From: an uncultured Vogesella sp.
Lineage (GTDB): Bacteria > Pseudomonadota > Gammaproteobacteria > Burkholderiales > Chromobacteriaceae
NCBI GenBank assembly: GCA_946479405.1
Contig: CAMLGD010000171.1
Coordinates: 1 to 7,131, forward strand
Length of the DNA stretch: 7,131 nucleotides
Direction of reading: 5' to 3'
Below the pieces are notes generated by a model. That model had not been told where the DNA came from. It worked only from the letters and a program-made list of their open reading frames with translations, and searched no databases. The first letter of the stretch is position 1; each line of letters opens with the position of its first letter. The position numbers were made by a program, and so were the translations under genes. Below are positions 1 through 5,252 of the stretch, piece by piece.

Positions 1-114
1 ATACGGAGTACACCGGACATCCTCAAGCAAGGGACTGAACGACCGCTCTGGCCGAAGATCGGGCGTTTGACCACACGAACCAAGTTGATCCGTGTACCCC
101 CATCAAGAATGAAG
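1..114. other. Unassigned 3' end of an upstream unit
   Basis: No recognisable gene lies here. On the plus strand, one frame ends at a TGA at 36-38 and another at a TGA at 68-70. Either could be the last codons of a gene entering from the left, but neither short peptide is recognisable. A small hairpin (ACACG at 73-77 pairing with CGTGT at 91-95) follows, and then the strong terminator at 115-149. The third frame stays open through the terminator to about 279, which argues that it is not coding. I looked for tRNA, tmRNA, 6S and SRP signatures and found none. Confidence 0.4.
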
Positions 115-149
115 AAAGCCGCTCGGCATCCCGACGCGGCTTTTTATTT
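115..149 (+). terminator. Rho-independent terminator of the upstream unit
   Basis: AAAGCCGC (115-122) pairs with GCGGCTTT (136-143). Inside it, TCGG (123-126) pairs with CCGA (131-134) around a CATC loop, with C135 bulged. The stem runs into TTTTTATTT (141-149). This is a textbook intrinsic terminator for plus-strand transcription from the left of the window. It separates that unit from moaF. Confidence 0.85.
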
Positions 150-606
150 GGTGCATTGCAAAGTGCTACAGCACAAAAACAACTTCATCAAGCTTTTGAT
201 AAGTAATGAATTTTACGAACAGTGGCGCCCATCCAGCATCGGCGCAACCGACAGCCGCCTGGCGGGACGTGTCGCCTGATTCATGGAATGGGTGGAGCGA
301 TCCGCTCCGGTAACAGCTGTTTCGTTTCTGTTCATTCAGGCCGATTCTTGACCATTTATGCCTTGCCGGTGCTGCACAACGAATCCCGTCATCGCGCAAC
401 ACGGTTAACTGACTAAGCGATTGAAAAGCCTGCAATTATCCTGTCAGCGCCCTGCACGGGTCAAGCGCGAGGAGCCAATCCGGTCCGGCACCGGCCGCGG
501 CTGGCAGCCCGCTATCTCATCCCTCCGGTTGATGGGCGCCGGCACCACCCGCCGCTACATTGCCGCCATCGCCCCGCCCGGGGCTGCACACGCAATGGAG
601 CACGCT
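150..606. other. Long gene-free leader upstream of moaF
   Basis: About 450 bases with no convincing gene. The first part (150-220) is AT-rich compared with the rest of the window. It contains several small palindromes: GTGCT-AC-AGCAC (163-174), ATCAA-GCTT-TTGAT (187-200), GGAGCG-ATC-CGCTCC (294-308) and the perfect palindrome AACAGCTGTT (312-321). A TTG in frame with moaF at 421 leaves the frame open through 421-606, but the composition and the good ribosome site before 607 make an N-terminal extension unlikely. I see no convincing paired -35/-10 or sigma-54 element. The promoter and operator of the moaF operon should lie here, perhaps among the palindromes. Confidence 0.5.
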
Positions 607-1422
607 ATGCAACAGCAACCGGTATTCATCCAGGTCGGCGCTCTGGCCGACGGTTTCGCCCCCGACAACAACACCCTGCCCGACTGCAGCGAGCTGGCGG
701 GCCGCAGCTTCCAGCTGCATGACGCCGACGGCGGCATTGCCACGCTGCAGCTGACCACCGACGGCAGCCTGACGCTGCACGACGCCGGGCGCGACATCCA
801 TGCCCCCAGCCGCGTCACCACGCTGCGCGACAGCCTGTACTTTGTCGATTGCCTGCCGCCGCAGCCGGCCGGCAGCTCGCTGAGCCTGGTGCTGGATCTG
901 GCGCGCGGCCTGTACACCCGGGTTGACGGCCAACTGCCGGACGAGGCCGCCACCCGGCTGGACCCGTTCCGCCGCGTGGCGCAGGGGCTGGAACTCACCG
1001 CGGTAAGCGTCAATATCAGCCACGGCACCGTGGACCATGCGGCCAACACTGGCGAGGAACTGCACCACGCCACCCGCGAGCTGATCGGCATGCGCAACCA
1101 GTACCGCTACAGCCGCACCGAGTGCTACGAACACATCTACCTCAACGACAGCTTCTATGCCTGGCAATGCCTGCAGGGGGTGGAACAGGGTCTGGCCGAT
1201 GTGGATCGCTGCCATTACATCAAGCTGGCCGAGCAGCTGTACCTGTTCGTGTGGCGCGAGAAGATCATCCCCACCCTGGGCGTGGTGCTGATCGACCTGG
1301 CGCGCGGCAAGACCGACGGCAAGATTACCGGCTACCAGGGCGGCGACTTCGGCGTGCTGTCCAACTTCGCGGTGGGGGCTACCGCCCAGGTACTGAACAC
1401 TACCCGCCACGCGCTCGACTGA
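607..1422 (+). CDS. moaF: MoaF family protein (monoamine-regulon type), 271 aa
   Basis: Member of the MoaF family, cytosolic, with no signal peptide or membrane segment. The family is named from the Klebsiella monoamine regulon. Databases often mislabel it molybdenum cofactor synthesis protein F, but it is unrelated to the MoaA-E cofactor pathway. No reaction is established. Two regions are visible: an N-terminal domain (about 5-115, including FAPDNNTLPDCSELAG) and a conserved C-terminal domain (about 145-262). The latter carries RYSRTECYEHIYLN (167-180), YAWQCLQGVEQGLADVD (184-200), LYLFVWREKIIPTLG (211-225), KTDGKITGYQGGDFG (235-249) and LSNF. The C-terminal half looks like a lipocalin-type beta barrel (inference). 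ATG at 607 is preferred because GGAG at 597-600 lies 6 bases upstream; ATG at 595 would add MEHA. The SDR gene follows 52 bases downstream on the same strand, so the two are probably cotranscribed. TGCGGCCAAC occurs inside at 1038-1047. Confidence 0.85.
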   Translation: MQQQPVFIQVGALADGFAPDNNTLPDCSELAGRSFQLHDADGGIATLQLTTDGSLTLHDAGRDIHAPSRVTTLRDSLYFVDCLPPQPAGSSLSLVLDLARGLYTRVDGQLPDEAATRLDPFRRVAQGLELTAVSVNISHGTVDHAANTGEELHHATRELIGMRNQYRYSRTECYEHIYLNDSFYAWQCLQGVEQGLADVDRCHYIKLAEQLYLFVWREKIIPTLGVVLIDLARGKTDGKITGYQGGDFGVLSNFAVGATAQVLNTTRHALD

Positions 1423-1442
1423 GCTCCATCGACCACCCGCAA

Positions 1443-1467
1443 GGCGCCGGCCAGCCCGGCGCCGGAG
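1443..1467 (+). promoter_or_regulatory. GC hairpin abutting the SDR ribosome binding site
   Basis: GGCGCCGG (1443-1450) and CCGGCGCC (1456-1463) form an 8-bp all-GC stem around a CCAGC loop. The very next base starts the Shine-Dalgarno GGAG (1464-1467), 7 bases before ATG 1475. There is no U-run, so it is not a classical terminator. It could protect a processed mRNA end or tune translation of the second gene relative to moaF; this is inference. Confidence 0.45.
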
Positions 1468-1474
1468 ACTCCGC

Positions 1475-2263
1475 ATGCTGACCCCCTGCTACACCCCGGA
1501 TTTTGCCGGCCGCGTGGTACTGGTTACCGGCGGCGCCCAGGGCATAGGCCGTGGCATCAGCCACGCCTTTGCCGCTCACGGCGCCCGCGTACTGATTGCC
1601 GACCTGCAGGCGGACAAGGCCGCTGCCACCGCTGCCGAACTGAACGCTGCCGGCGGCGATGCACACGCCTACGGCATCGACCTTGCCAGCCACGATGCCA
1701 TCGCCGCCCTGCTGCAGGACGTTGGCCGCACGCATGGCCGGCTGGACGTGCTGCTGCACAACGCCGCCTACTTTCCGCTGACGCCGCTGACAGACATCCG
1801 CCCGCCGCTACTGCAGCGCACGCTGGACGTGAACCTGTCGGCGCTGTTCTGGCTCACCCAGGCGGCACTGCCGCTGCTGCGCGTGCGCGGCGGGCGCATT
1901 CTGGCCACCTCCTCGGTTACCGGCCCGCGCGTGGCCTATCCGGGCCTGGCGCACTATGCCGCCTCCAAGGCCGGGGTGAACGGCTTCATCCGCGCCGCCG
2001 CGCTGGAGCTGGCGGCAGAGGGCATCACCGTCAACGGTGTGGAGCCGGGCATGATCCGCACCCCGGCGATGGCCAACCTGGGCGATGCCACGCTGAATGC
2101 CGGCATTGCCGCCGGCGTGCCGCTGGGCCGGCTGGGTGAACCGGCGGACATCGCCGCCGCCATGCTGTTCCTGGCGTCGGATGCCGCCGGCTACATCACC
2201 GGCCAGACCATCGTGGTGGATGGCGGCGCCACGCTGCCGGAATCTGCCGCCGCACTGGGCTGA
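1475..2263 (+). CDS. SDR-family NAD(P)-dependent oxidoreductase, UcpA-like
   Basis: A classical short-chain dehydrogenase of 262 aa, the usual family length, with a Rossmann fold for NAD(P)(H). Visible motifs are the cofactor-binding TGGAQGIG (18-25); ADLQ after beta-2 (42-45), whose Asp 43 favours NAD over NADP; HNAA (95-98) in place of NNAG; structural Asn 120; catalytic Ser 147 in TSSVTG; and Tyr 161 and Lys 165 in YAASK. A PG...TP segment (191-197) follows. The C-terminal GGATLPES resembles the end of E. coli UcpA. The likely reaction is reversible alcohol/ketone oxidation; the substrate is not readable from sequence. It lies 52 bases after moaF with GGAG 7 bases before the ATG. In Klebsiella, moaF is paired with moaE. 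I recall MoaE as dehydrogenase-like, so this may be its counterpart, although the gene order here is reversed. Family certain, specific role uncertain. Confidence 0.9.
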   Translation: MLTPCYTPDFAGRVVLVTGGAQGIGRGISHAFAAHGARVLIADLQADKAAATAAELNAAGGDAHAYGIDLASHDAIAALLQDVGRTHGRLDVLLHNAAYFPLTPLTDIRPPLLQRTLDVNLSALFWLTQAALPLLRVRGGRILATSSVTGPRVAYPGLAHYAASKAGVNGFIRAAALELAAEGITVNGVEPGMIRTPAMANLGDATLNAGIAAGVPLGRLGEPADIAAAMLFLASDAAGYITGQTIVVDGGATLPESAAALG

Positions 2264-2308
2264 ACCAGAACCGGCAGTACCAGCCTGCTGCGCGGTAAGT
2301 CTTCGAAC

Positions 2309-2337
2309 AAAGCCCTGTCGCAACGCGGCAGGGCTTT
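2309..2337 (+). terminator. Terminator hairpin 1 after the moaF-SDR operon
   Basis: AAAGCCCTG (2309-2317) pairs with CAGGGCTTT (2329-2337), a 9-bp stem. CGC (2319-2321) also pairs with GCG (2325-2327) around AAC. It starts 46 bases after the SDR stop. The A-rich and T-rich ends make it usable in both directions. Confidence 0.75.
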
Positions 2338-2347
2338 GAGATTGATG

Positions 2348-2385
2348 ACAAACCCTGCTTGCAACGCAAACAGGGTTTGTTTTGT
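2348..2385 (+). terminator. Terminator hairpin 2 with T-rich tail
   Basis: ACAAACCCTG (2348-2357) pairs perfectly with CAGGGTTTGT (2371-2380), with inner pairing TTGC (2359-2362) to GCAA (2366-2369) around AAC. TTTGT follows. It lies 10 bases after hairpin 1, giving a tandem terminator. Its apical GCAACGC resembles that of hairpin 1. Confidence 0.75.
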
Positions 2386-2478
2386 AAACAGCAAGGCTGC
2401 GGATTCGAGTCCTTATGTGCTACGGCCCGGCTTTGCCGGGTCCGGTGCAAGTTAGACGGGCACTTTGTCTGCAGCCTG

Positions 2479-2507
2479 AAAGCCCTGCAGCAATGCGGCA
2501 GGGCTTT
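2479..2507 (-). terminator. Terminator hairpin 3, likely for the minus-strand SDR
   Basis: The AAAGCCCTG (2479-2487) and CAGGGCTTT (2499-2507) arms are identical to those of hairpin 1, with 8 of 11 loop bases shared. It lies about 87 bases beyond the stop of the minus-strand SDR, so it most likely ends that transcript. The symmetrical A/T flanks allow action on either strand. Confidence 0.65.
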
Positions 2508-2594
2508 GTTGTATCCCACGGGAGGCAGCAGAAGCAGTGAGCTGGCCGCTACCAACGCCGGCAGCGGCACAGCGAGGTGCCCGGCTGGCTGCGG

Positions 2595-3383
2595 TTACAG
2601 CCGCTCGAACGCCAGCGTCGGCACATCCACGATACTGGCCCCGCCGTCGGCGACGATGCTGGCACCGGTGATGATGCTGGCCTCGTCCGACACCAGGAAG
2701 CGGCACAGCGCGGCAATCTCGTGCGCCTCGGCCGGGCGACGCAGCGGCACCTCGGCACACACGCGGCGATAGGCGGCGTCCAGGCTTTCTTCGTAGTGCG
2801 CCATCAAGGGTTGCATTTCCTCGTCCGCCATCGGTGTGCGCACCCAGCCCGGACACACCGCATTCACCCTCACGCCGTGCGGGCCGTAGTCGCGCGCCAG
2901 CGAGCGGGTGAGCCCCAGCAGCGCATGCTTGGCGGTGGTGTAGCCGCACACCCCCGGCCCGGCCGCCAGCGAGGCGATGGACGCCAGCAGCACGATGCTG
3001 CCGCGGCTGTGCTGCAATGCCGGCAGGCAGGCGCGGGCACTGGCAAAGGCGGTGCCCAGGTTGGCCGCCAGCGCCTGTTGCCAGGCGACATCGTCGGTAT
3101 CGGTGGCGCTGCCCAGCCCCATGCCGCCGGCGCAGGCCACCAGCGCATCGATACCGCCGTACTGCTGCTGGATGCGGGCGCTGAATTCCTGCCAGTCGGC
3201 GCTGCTGGCGGCATCGCCCACCAGCACCAGCCCGCCGGTAACCTGCGCCACCCGCTGCAGCGGCGCGGCGCGGCGGCCGATCAGCACCAGCCGCGCGCCC
3301 TCGGCGGCAAAGCGGCGGGCGCAGGCTTCTCCGATACCGGTGCCGGCCCCGGTAATCACGATGATCTTGTTATGCAAGGACAT
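2595..3383 (-). CDS. SDR-family NAD(P)-dependent oxidoreductase
   Basis: A second classical short-chain dehydrogenase of 262 aa. Visible motifs are TGAGTGIG (11-18) for the cofactor; ACAGG (83-87) in place of NNAGG; Asn 108; Ser 135 in LLASIAS; and Tyr 148 and Lys 152 in YTTAK, giving the complete catalytic set. PGWVRTPMADEE (178-189) and DGGAS near the end are also family-typical. GRR at 36-38 after beta-2, with no acidic residue there, suggests NADP(H) preference, in contrast to the plus-strand SDR (inference). ATG at 3383 is chosen because AGGAG lies 6 bases upstream and the fold begins at once; the frame is open to 3518 without homologous-looking sequence. It is transcribed divergently from the HpaR-like regulator, so it is the best candidate for that regulator's target. 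Its substrate is unknown. A 2,3-dihydrodiol or hydroxyacyl-type dehydrogenase cannot be excluded. Confidence 0.9.
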   Translation of the reverse strand: MSLHNKIIVITGAGTGIGEACARRFAAEGARLVLIGRRAAPLQRVAQVTGGLVLVGDAASSADWQEFSARIQQQYGGIDALVACAGGMGLGSATDTDDVAWQQALAANLGTAFASARACLPALQHSRGSIVLLASIASLAAGPGVCGYTTAKHALLGLTRSLARDYGPHGVRVNAVCPGWVRTPMADEEMQPLMAHYEESLDAAYRRVCAEVPLRRPAEAHEIAALCRFLVSDEASIITGASIVADGGASIVDVPTLAFERL

Positions 3384-3476
3384 GGCGTACTCCTGACACT
3401 GAAAACCCCAGTCTGGCCTGCGCCCCGCACTGGCAACATCAACCGGAGGGATGAGCTGCTGCCCTTGGCCGCATGA

Positions 3477-3497
3477 AATGTTAAGATATTCAGCATT
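3477..3497. promoter_or_regulatory. Imperfect palindrome, candidate MarR operator
   Basis: The 21-base segment starts AATGTTAA and ends TTCAGCATT, arms that match as an inverted repeat at 6 of 8 positions around an AT-rich centre (GATAT). It lies in the 133-bp divergent region, 19 bases before the MarR start and 93 bases before the SDR start. MarR proteins typically bind AT-rich palindromes of this size in divergent promoters and repress both sides. The sequence is AT-rich against a GC-rich background, so it may also contain the regulator's -10 region. No binding evidence exists here. Confidence 0.4.
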
Positions 3498-3516
3498 CTG
3501 ATTACCGGCCCGCACC

Positions 3517-3993
3517 ATGGATATGCAACGCCCGCACCAGCACCGCCTGCCGCAGCACCTGCTGCGCGCCCGGGAGGCCGTAATGGCCTACTTCCGCCCG
3601 CTGCTCAACAGCTACGGCCTTACCGAACAGCAGTGGCGCATCATGCGGCTGCTGGATGACCGCGGCGAAATGGAAGCCGGCATGGTGGCCGACCTGGCAT
3701 GCATCCTGCCGCCCAGCCTCACCGGCATCCTGGTCCGCATGGAAAAGGCCGGCCTGATCCACCGCCGCAAGGACAAGACCGACAGCCGCCGGCTGATCGT
3801 GTCGCTGTCGGACCAAGGCCGCGCGCTGACACTGGAAATATCGCCACAGTCCACCGCCTGCTACCTGCAGATCGAGCAGCACTTTGGCGAGGACAAGCTG
3901 GAGCAGCTGCTGACGCTACTCACCGAGCTGGAACAGCTGCCGGCACCCACCGCCCAGCCGGCCACGCCGGAGGAAGCAGCCACCACCGAGTGA
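3517..3993 (+). CDS. MarR-family regulator, HpaR-like
   Basis: A cytosolic winged-helix dimeric regulator, 158 aa. It closely resembles HpaR, the repressor of 4-hydroxyphenylacetate/homoprotocatechuate degradation. Shared features are LLRAREAVMAYFRPLL (15-30), GLTEQQWRIMRLL (34-46), the recognition-helix region ACILPPSLTGILVRMEKAGLI (61-81), and a wing with KDKTDSRRLIVSLSDQG (85-101) carrying the typical D-x-R-R. Such proteins release DNA on binding phenolic acids. The C-terminal tail (142-158, PAPTAQPATPEEAATTE) is low-complexity and absent from HpaR as I remember it. The start is uncertain between ATG 3517 and ATG 3523, with only a weak ribosome site. It is transcribed away from the minus-strand SDR, with a palindrome between them. 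Its last 41 bases are duplicated about 590 bases downstream. Family assignment is firm; the effector is inferred. Confidence 0.88.
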   Translation: MDMQRPHQHRLPQHLLRAREAVMAYFRPLLNSYGLTEQQWRIMRLLDDRGEMEAGMVADLACILPPSLTGILVRMEKAGLIHRRKDKTDSRRLIVSLSDQGRALTLEISPQSTACYLQIEQHFGEDKLEQLLTLLTELEQLPAPTAQPATPEEAATTE

Positions 3994-4050
3994 CGCGGCT
4001 GGCCGCAAAACAACAAGGGCGCCTCAGGCGCCCTTGTTGTTGGCCATGTG
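3953..4050 (+). repeat. Direct repeat copy 1: MarR 3' end plus terminator
   Basis: First copy of a 98-base segment repeated at 4541-4639. The first 29 bases (3953-3981) are identical to 4541-4569. Over the whole segment I count 8 substitutions and one inserted A, about 91% identity. It spans the last codons of the regulator (QPATPEEAATTE and stop) and its terminator. Confidence 0.9.
4009..4041 (+). terminator. Terminator of the MarR gene
   Basis: A perfect 15-bp stem: AACAACAAGGGCGCC (4009-4023), loop TCA, GGCGCCCTTGTTGTT (4027-4041). GGCC boxes at 4001-4004 and 4042-4045 can extend it. It lies 16 bases after the stop. The T-rich 3' arm serves in place of a separate U-run. It is symmetric and probably works in both directions. 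Confidence 0.8.
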
Positions 4051-4063
4051 CACACCAAAACGG

Positions 4064-4150
4064 GTAGCCCGGATAAGCCACAGGCGCATCCGGGGCGATG
4101 CGGCCAACGTTGGTGCGCGTTCCCGGATGCGCTGCGCTTATCCGGGCTAC
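4064..4150. repeat. REP/BIME-like long inverted repeat
   Basis: The left arm (4064-4094) is GTAGCCCGGATAAGC, CACAG, GCGCATCCGGG. The right arm (4122-4150), read on the minus strand, is GTAGCCCGGATAAGC, GCA, GCGCATCCGGG. The arms thus match perfectly over 15 and 11 bp. Each arm can also fold on itself (CCCGGAT with ATCCGGG). The 27-base centre contains the palindrome CCAACGTTGG (4104-4113). GTAGCCCGGATAAG...CATCCGGG sequences are widespread intergenic repeats in gamma- and betaproteobacteria. Confidence 0.75.
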
Positions 4151-4427
4151 GCATGGCACTTCGCAGGATAAGGTTGGCCGCAGTGCGTAGGGTGGACAGA
4201 GACCGAAGGCCGTGCCCACCTGGCGATGCGGCCAACTTATCAAACCTTAAAACCGCACCGACGCGCACCTTCCCCGTTGGCGCGAGCCGGGCAAAATGGT
4301 GCGTCCCAGGTGTTAAGCCGCCGCTTTGTCTGAGCCGCGCGACGTTAGCGCGCGGCGAGTTCGGCGGCGCCTGGGGCGTGCCGTTTTGCACGGGGTTTCG
4401 AGCCGCCGTCGGGTCGCCTTTTCTTCG

Positions 4428-4461
4428 GATACCTTCTTTTGGCGAAGCAAAAGAAGGTATC
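4428..4461. repeat. Perfect 14-bp inverted repeat within a dispersed-element-like sequence
   Basis: GATACCTTCTTTTG (4428-4441) and CAAAAGAAGGTATC (4448-4461) are perfect complements around GCGAAG. The motif, with TTTGGCGAAGCAAAAG at its centre followed by a GC-rich GGCGG segment, resembles a repeat seen in intergenic regions of many pseudomonads, xanthomonads and betaproteobacteria. It is more AT-rich than its surroundings. Its function is unknown; it could be a mobile non-autonomous element or a transcript-end structure. Confidence 0.6.
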
Positions 4462-4540
4462 CCGTCCGCCGGGCGGAACCGGCGACTTCAAACAACATCC
4501 GCGCAGCGGATTCCACACCAGAACAACCCCAACCAGGCCA

Positions 4541-4639
4541 CCCAGCCGGCCACGCCGGAGGAAGCAGCCGCCGCCGAGTGATGCGGCTGGCTGCAAAAAC
4601 GACAAGGGCGCCGCAGGCGCCCTTGTCGTTGGCAATGTG
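4541..4639 (+). repeat. Direct repeat copy 2: MarR tail remnant plus terminator
   Basis: A second, 99-base copy of 3953-4050. It still reads QPATPEEAAAAE then TGA in the corresponding frame, with no MarR domain upstream. It is therefore a detached gene end, not a gene. Differences from copy 1 include ACCACC to GCCGCC, which changes T to A twice. Confidence 0.9.
4598..4630 (-). terminator. Terminator of the permease operon (copy-2 hairpin)
   Basis: A perfect 15-bp stem: AACGACAAGGGCGCC (4598-4612), loop GCA, GGCGCCCTTGTCGTT (4616-4630). It begins 19 bases beyond the stop of the minus-strand DUF3156-like gene, so it should end that transcript. It differs from the copy-1 stem by one base in each arm, and the two changes keep pairing. 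Confidence 0.75.
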
Positions 4640-4649
4640 AAAACGGCAC

Positions 4650-5252
4650 TCAAGCTGCCAGCAGCTGCCGGCAGGCTCGCAGGCTGTGCAACAGCGCCTG
4701 GCGCTGCGGCGCGATCAGCCGGATGTAACGCCGCATCGGCGGGATGTTGGTGACCACCTCGCTGGCGCCAAAGTGCTCGATGCACAGCTGCCAGCGTCCG
4801 TCCTCCTGCCGCAGCTCGCAGCGACGGAAATCCAGCGGCAACAGCGCCGCCTGCAGTGCGGCATCGTCCTGCAGCCGGCGGGCGATGGCGGCCAGGCTGC
4901 CGTCATCCGGCCCCTGTACCTGGCAGGCGATGCCCTCTCGGCGCAGTGCACCGGTGTGGCGGATCACGATGCGGCCAACGTTTGCGGCAGCTGCATCCAC
5001 AGCCAGCGCCAGCGGCAGGCGGAACTCGCAGCTGACGGTATGCGCCAGGAACACCGCGTCGATGCGCTCGCTCACCGTGAACTGCAGCCCGTCGGCACTG
5101 CGGCAGGCCAGCATGCGCTCACCTGCCGGCGTGCATTCGGCACCCACACGCTCCTGCCCCAGCTCCAGCCGCAACCGCGCCAGCGTGGCGCCCGGGCGGT
5201 AGCCACGAGGCGCACGCTCGCGGCGCAGCCAGTCAACCAAGCGATGCAGCAC
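4650..5252 (-). CDS. DUF3156-like protein of unknown function, 200 aa
   Basis: I recognise this tentatively as DUF3156, a proteobacterial family without known function. It has no signal peptide or membrane segment, so it is probably cytosolic. The N-terminus is basic (LVDWLRRERAPRGYRPG, 5-21). Other visible features are a likely beta-rich middle (CRSADGLQFTVSERIDAVFLAHTVSCEFRLPL, in two pieces at 50-62 and 63-81), a helix around 118-137, and a C-terminal EVVTNIPPMRRYIRLIAPQR segment (165-184). The start is GTG at 5252 with GAGGAA about 8 bases upstream, inside the end of the permease gene. The two genes overlap by 20 bases, so translation is probably coupled and the protein likely serves the permease or its substrate. 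TGCGGCCAAC occurs within it at 4970-4979. Function unknown. Confidence 0.8.
   Translation of the reverse strand: MLHRLVDWLRRERAPRGYRPGATLARLRLELGQERVGAECTPAGERMLACRSADGLQFTVSERIDAVFLAHTVSCEFRLPLALAVDAAAANVGRIVIRHTGALRREGIACQVQGPDDGSLAAIARRLQDDAALQAALLPLDFRRCELRQEDGRWQLCIEHFGASEVVTNIPPMRRYIRLIAPQRQALLHSLRACRQLLAA

Larger units (their letters stand above)
2264..2594. other. Gene-free interval between convergent SDR genes
   Basis: About 330 bases between the ends of two convergent genes. It holds three terminator-type hairpins (2309-2337, 2348-2380, 2479-2507) and a further stem CCCGGC-TTT-GCCGGG (2426-2440). I see no coding sequence. GATTCGAGTCC at about 2402-2412 superficially resembles a tRNA T-arm but is not part of a cloverleaf. 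The segment 2510-2594 shows nothing distinctive. Confidence 0.6.
4051..4540. other. Repeat-rich gene-free segment between the direct repeats
   Basis: 490 bases with no credible gene. The first part (4062-4236) holds a REP-like inverted repeat and a GGGTGG (4190-4195)/CCCACC (4215-4220) pair, with TGCGGCCAAC three times. The second part (about 4255-4530) resembles a sequence common between genes of many GC-rich proteobacteria. It includes a GCCGCGCG/CGCGCGGC stem (4334-4341, 4349-4356) and the perfect hairpin at 4428-4461. Open frames through it (arginine-rich, or containing FFCFAKRRYP-like strings) are by-products of these repeats. Confidence 0.65.

Noticed and set aside
67..279. 70-aa plus-strand open frame
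   Set aside because: It runs straight through a strong terminator at 115-149, has no ribosome site and has no recognisable sequence.
421..606. N-terminal extension of MoaF from TTG 421
   Set aside because: No ribosome site at 421, composition unlike the gene body, and a good GGAG 6 bases before ATG 607.
517..1476. 319-aa minus-strand frame opposite moaF
   Set aside because: Antisense shadow of a gene with clear family motifs; low-complexity Ala/Gly/Val sequence.
2398..2440. Possible tRNA from a GATTCGAGTCC T-arm-like string
   Set aside because: The position before TTC is A, not G, the five-base arms do not pair, and no acceptor or anticodon stem can be drawn.
3384..3518. Upstream extension of the minus-strand SDR to a start at 3518
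   Set aside because: The added 45 residues precede the normal SDR N-terminus, and AGGAG sits 6 bases before ATG 3383.
4048..4581. 177-aa open frame ending in the MarR-like tail
   Set aside because: It crosses the REP-like repeat and the dispersed-element-like segment. Only its last residues match the regulator, because that segment is duplicated DNA.
4009..4630. CRISPR array or transposon ends formed by the two repeat copies
   Set aside because: Only two copies, 490 bp apart, containing a gene tail and terminator. No spacer pattern, transposase or target-site duplication is visible.
4313..4785. Arginine-rich frames with FFCFAKRRYP-like strings
   Set aside because: Known type of spurious translation from this intergenic repeat; no domain and no ribosome site.
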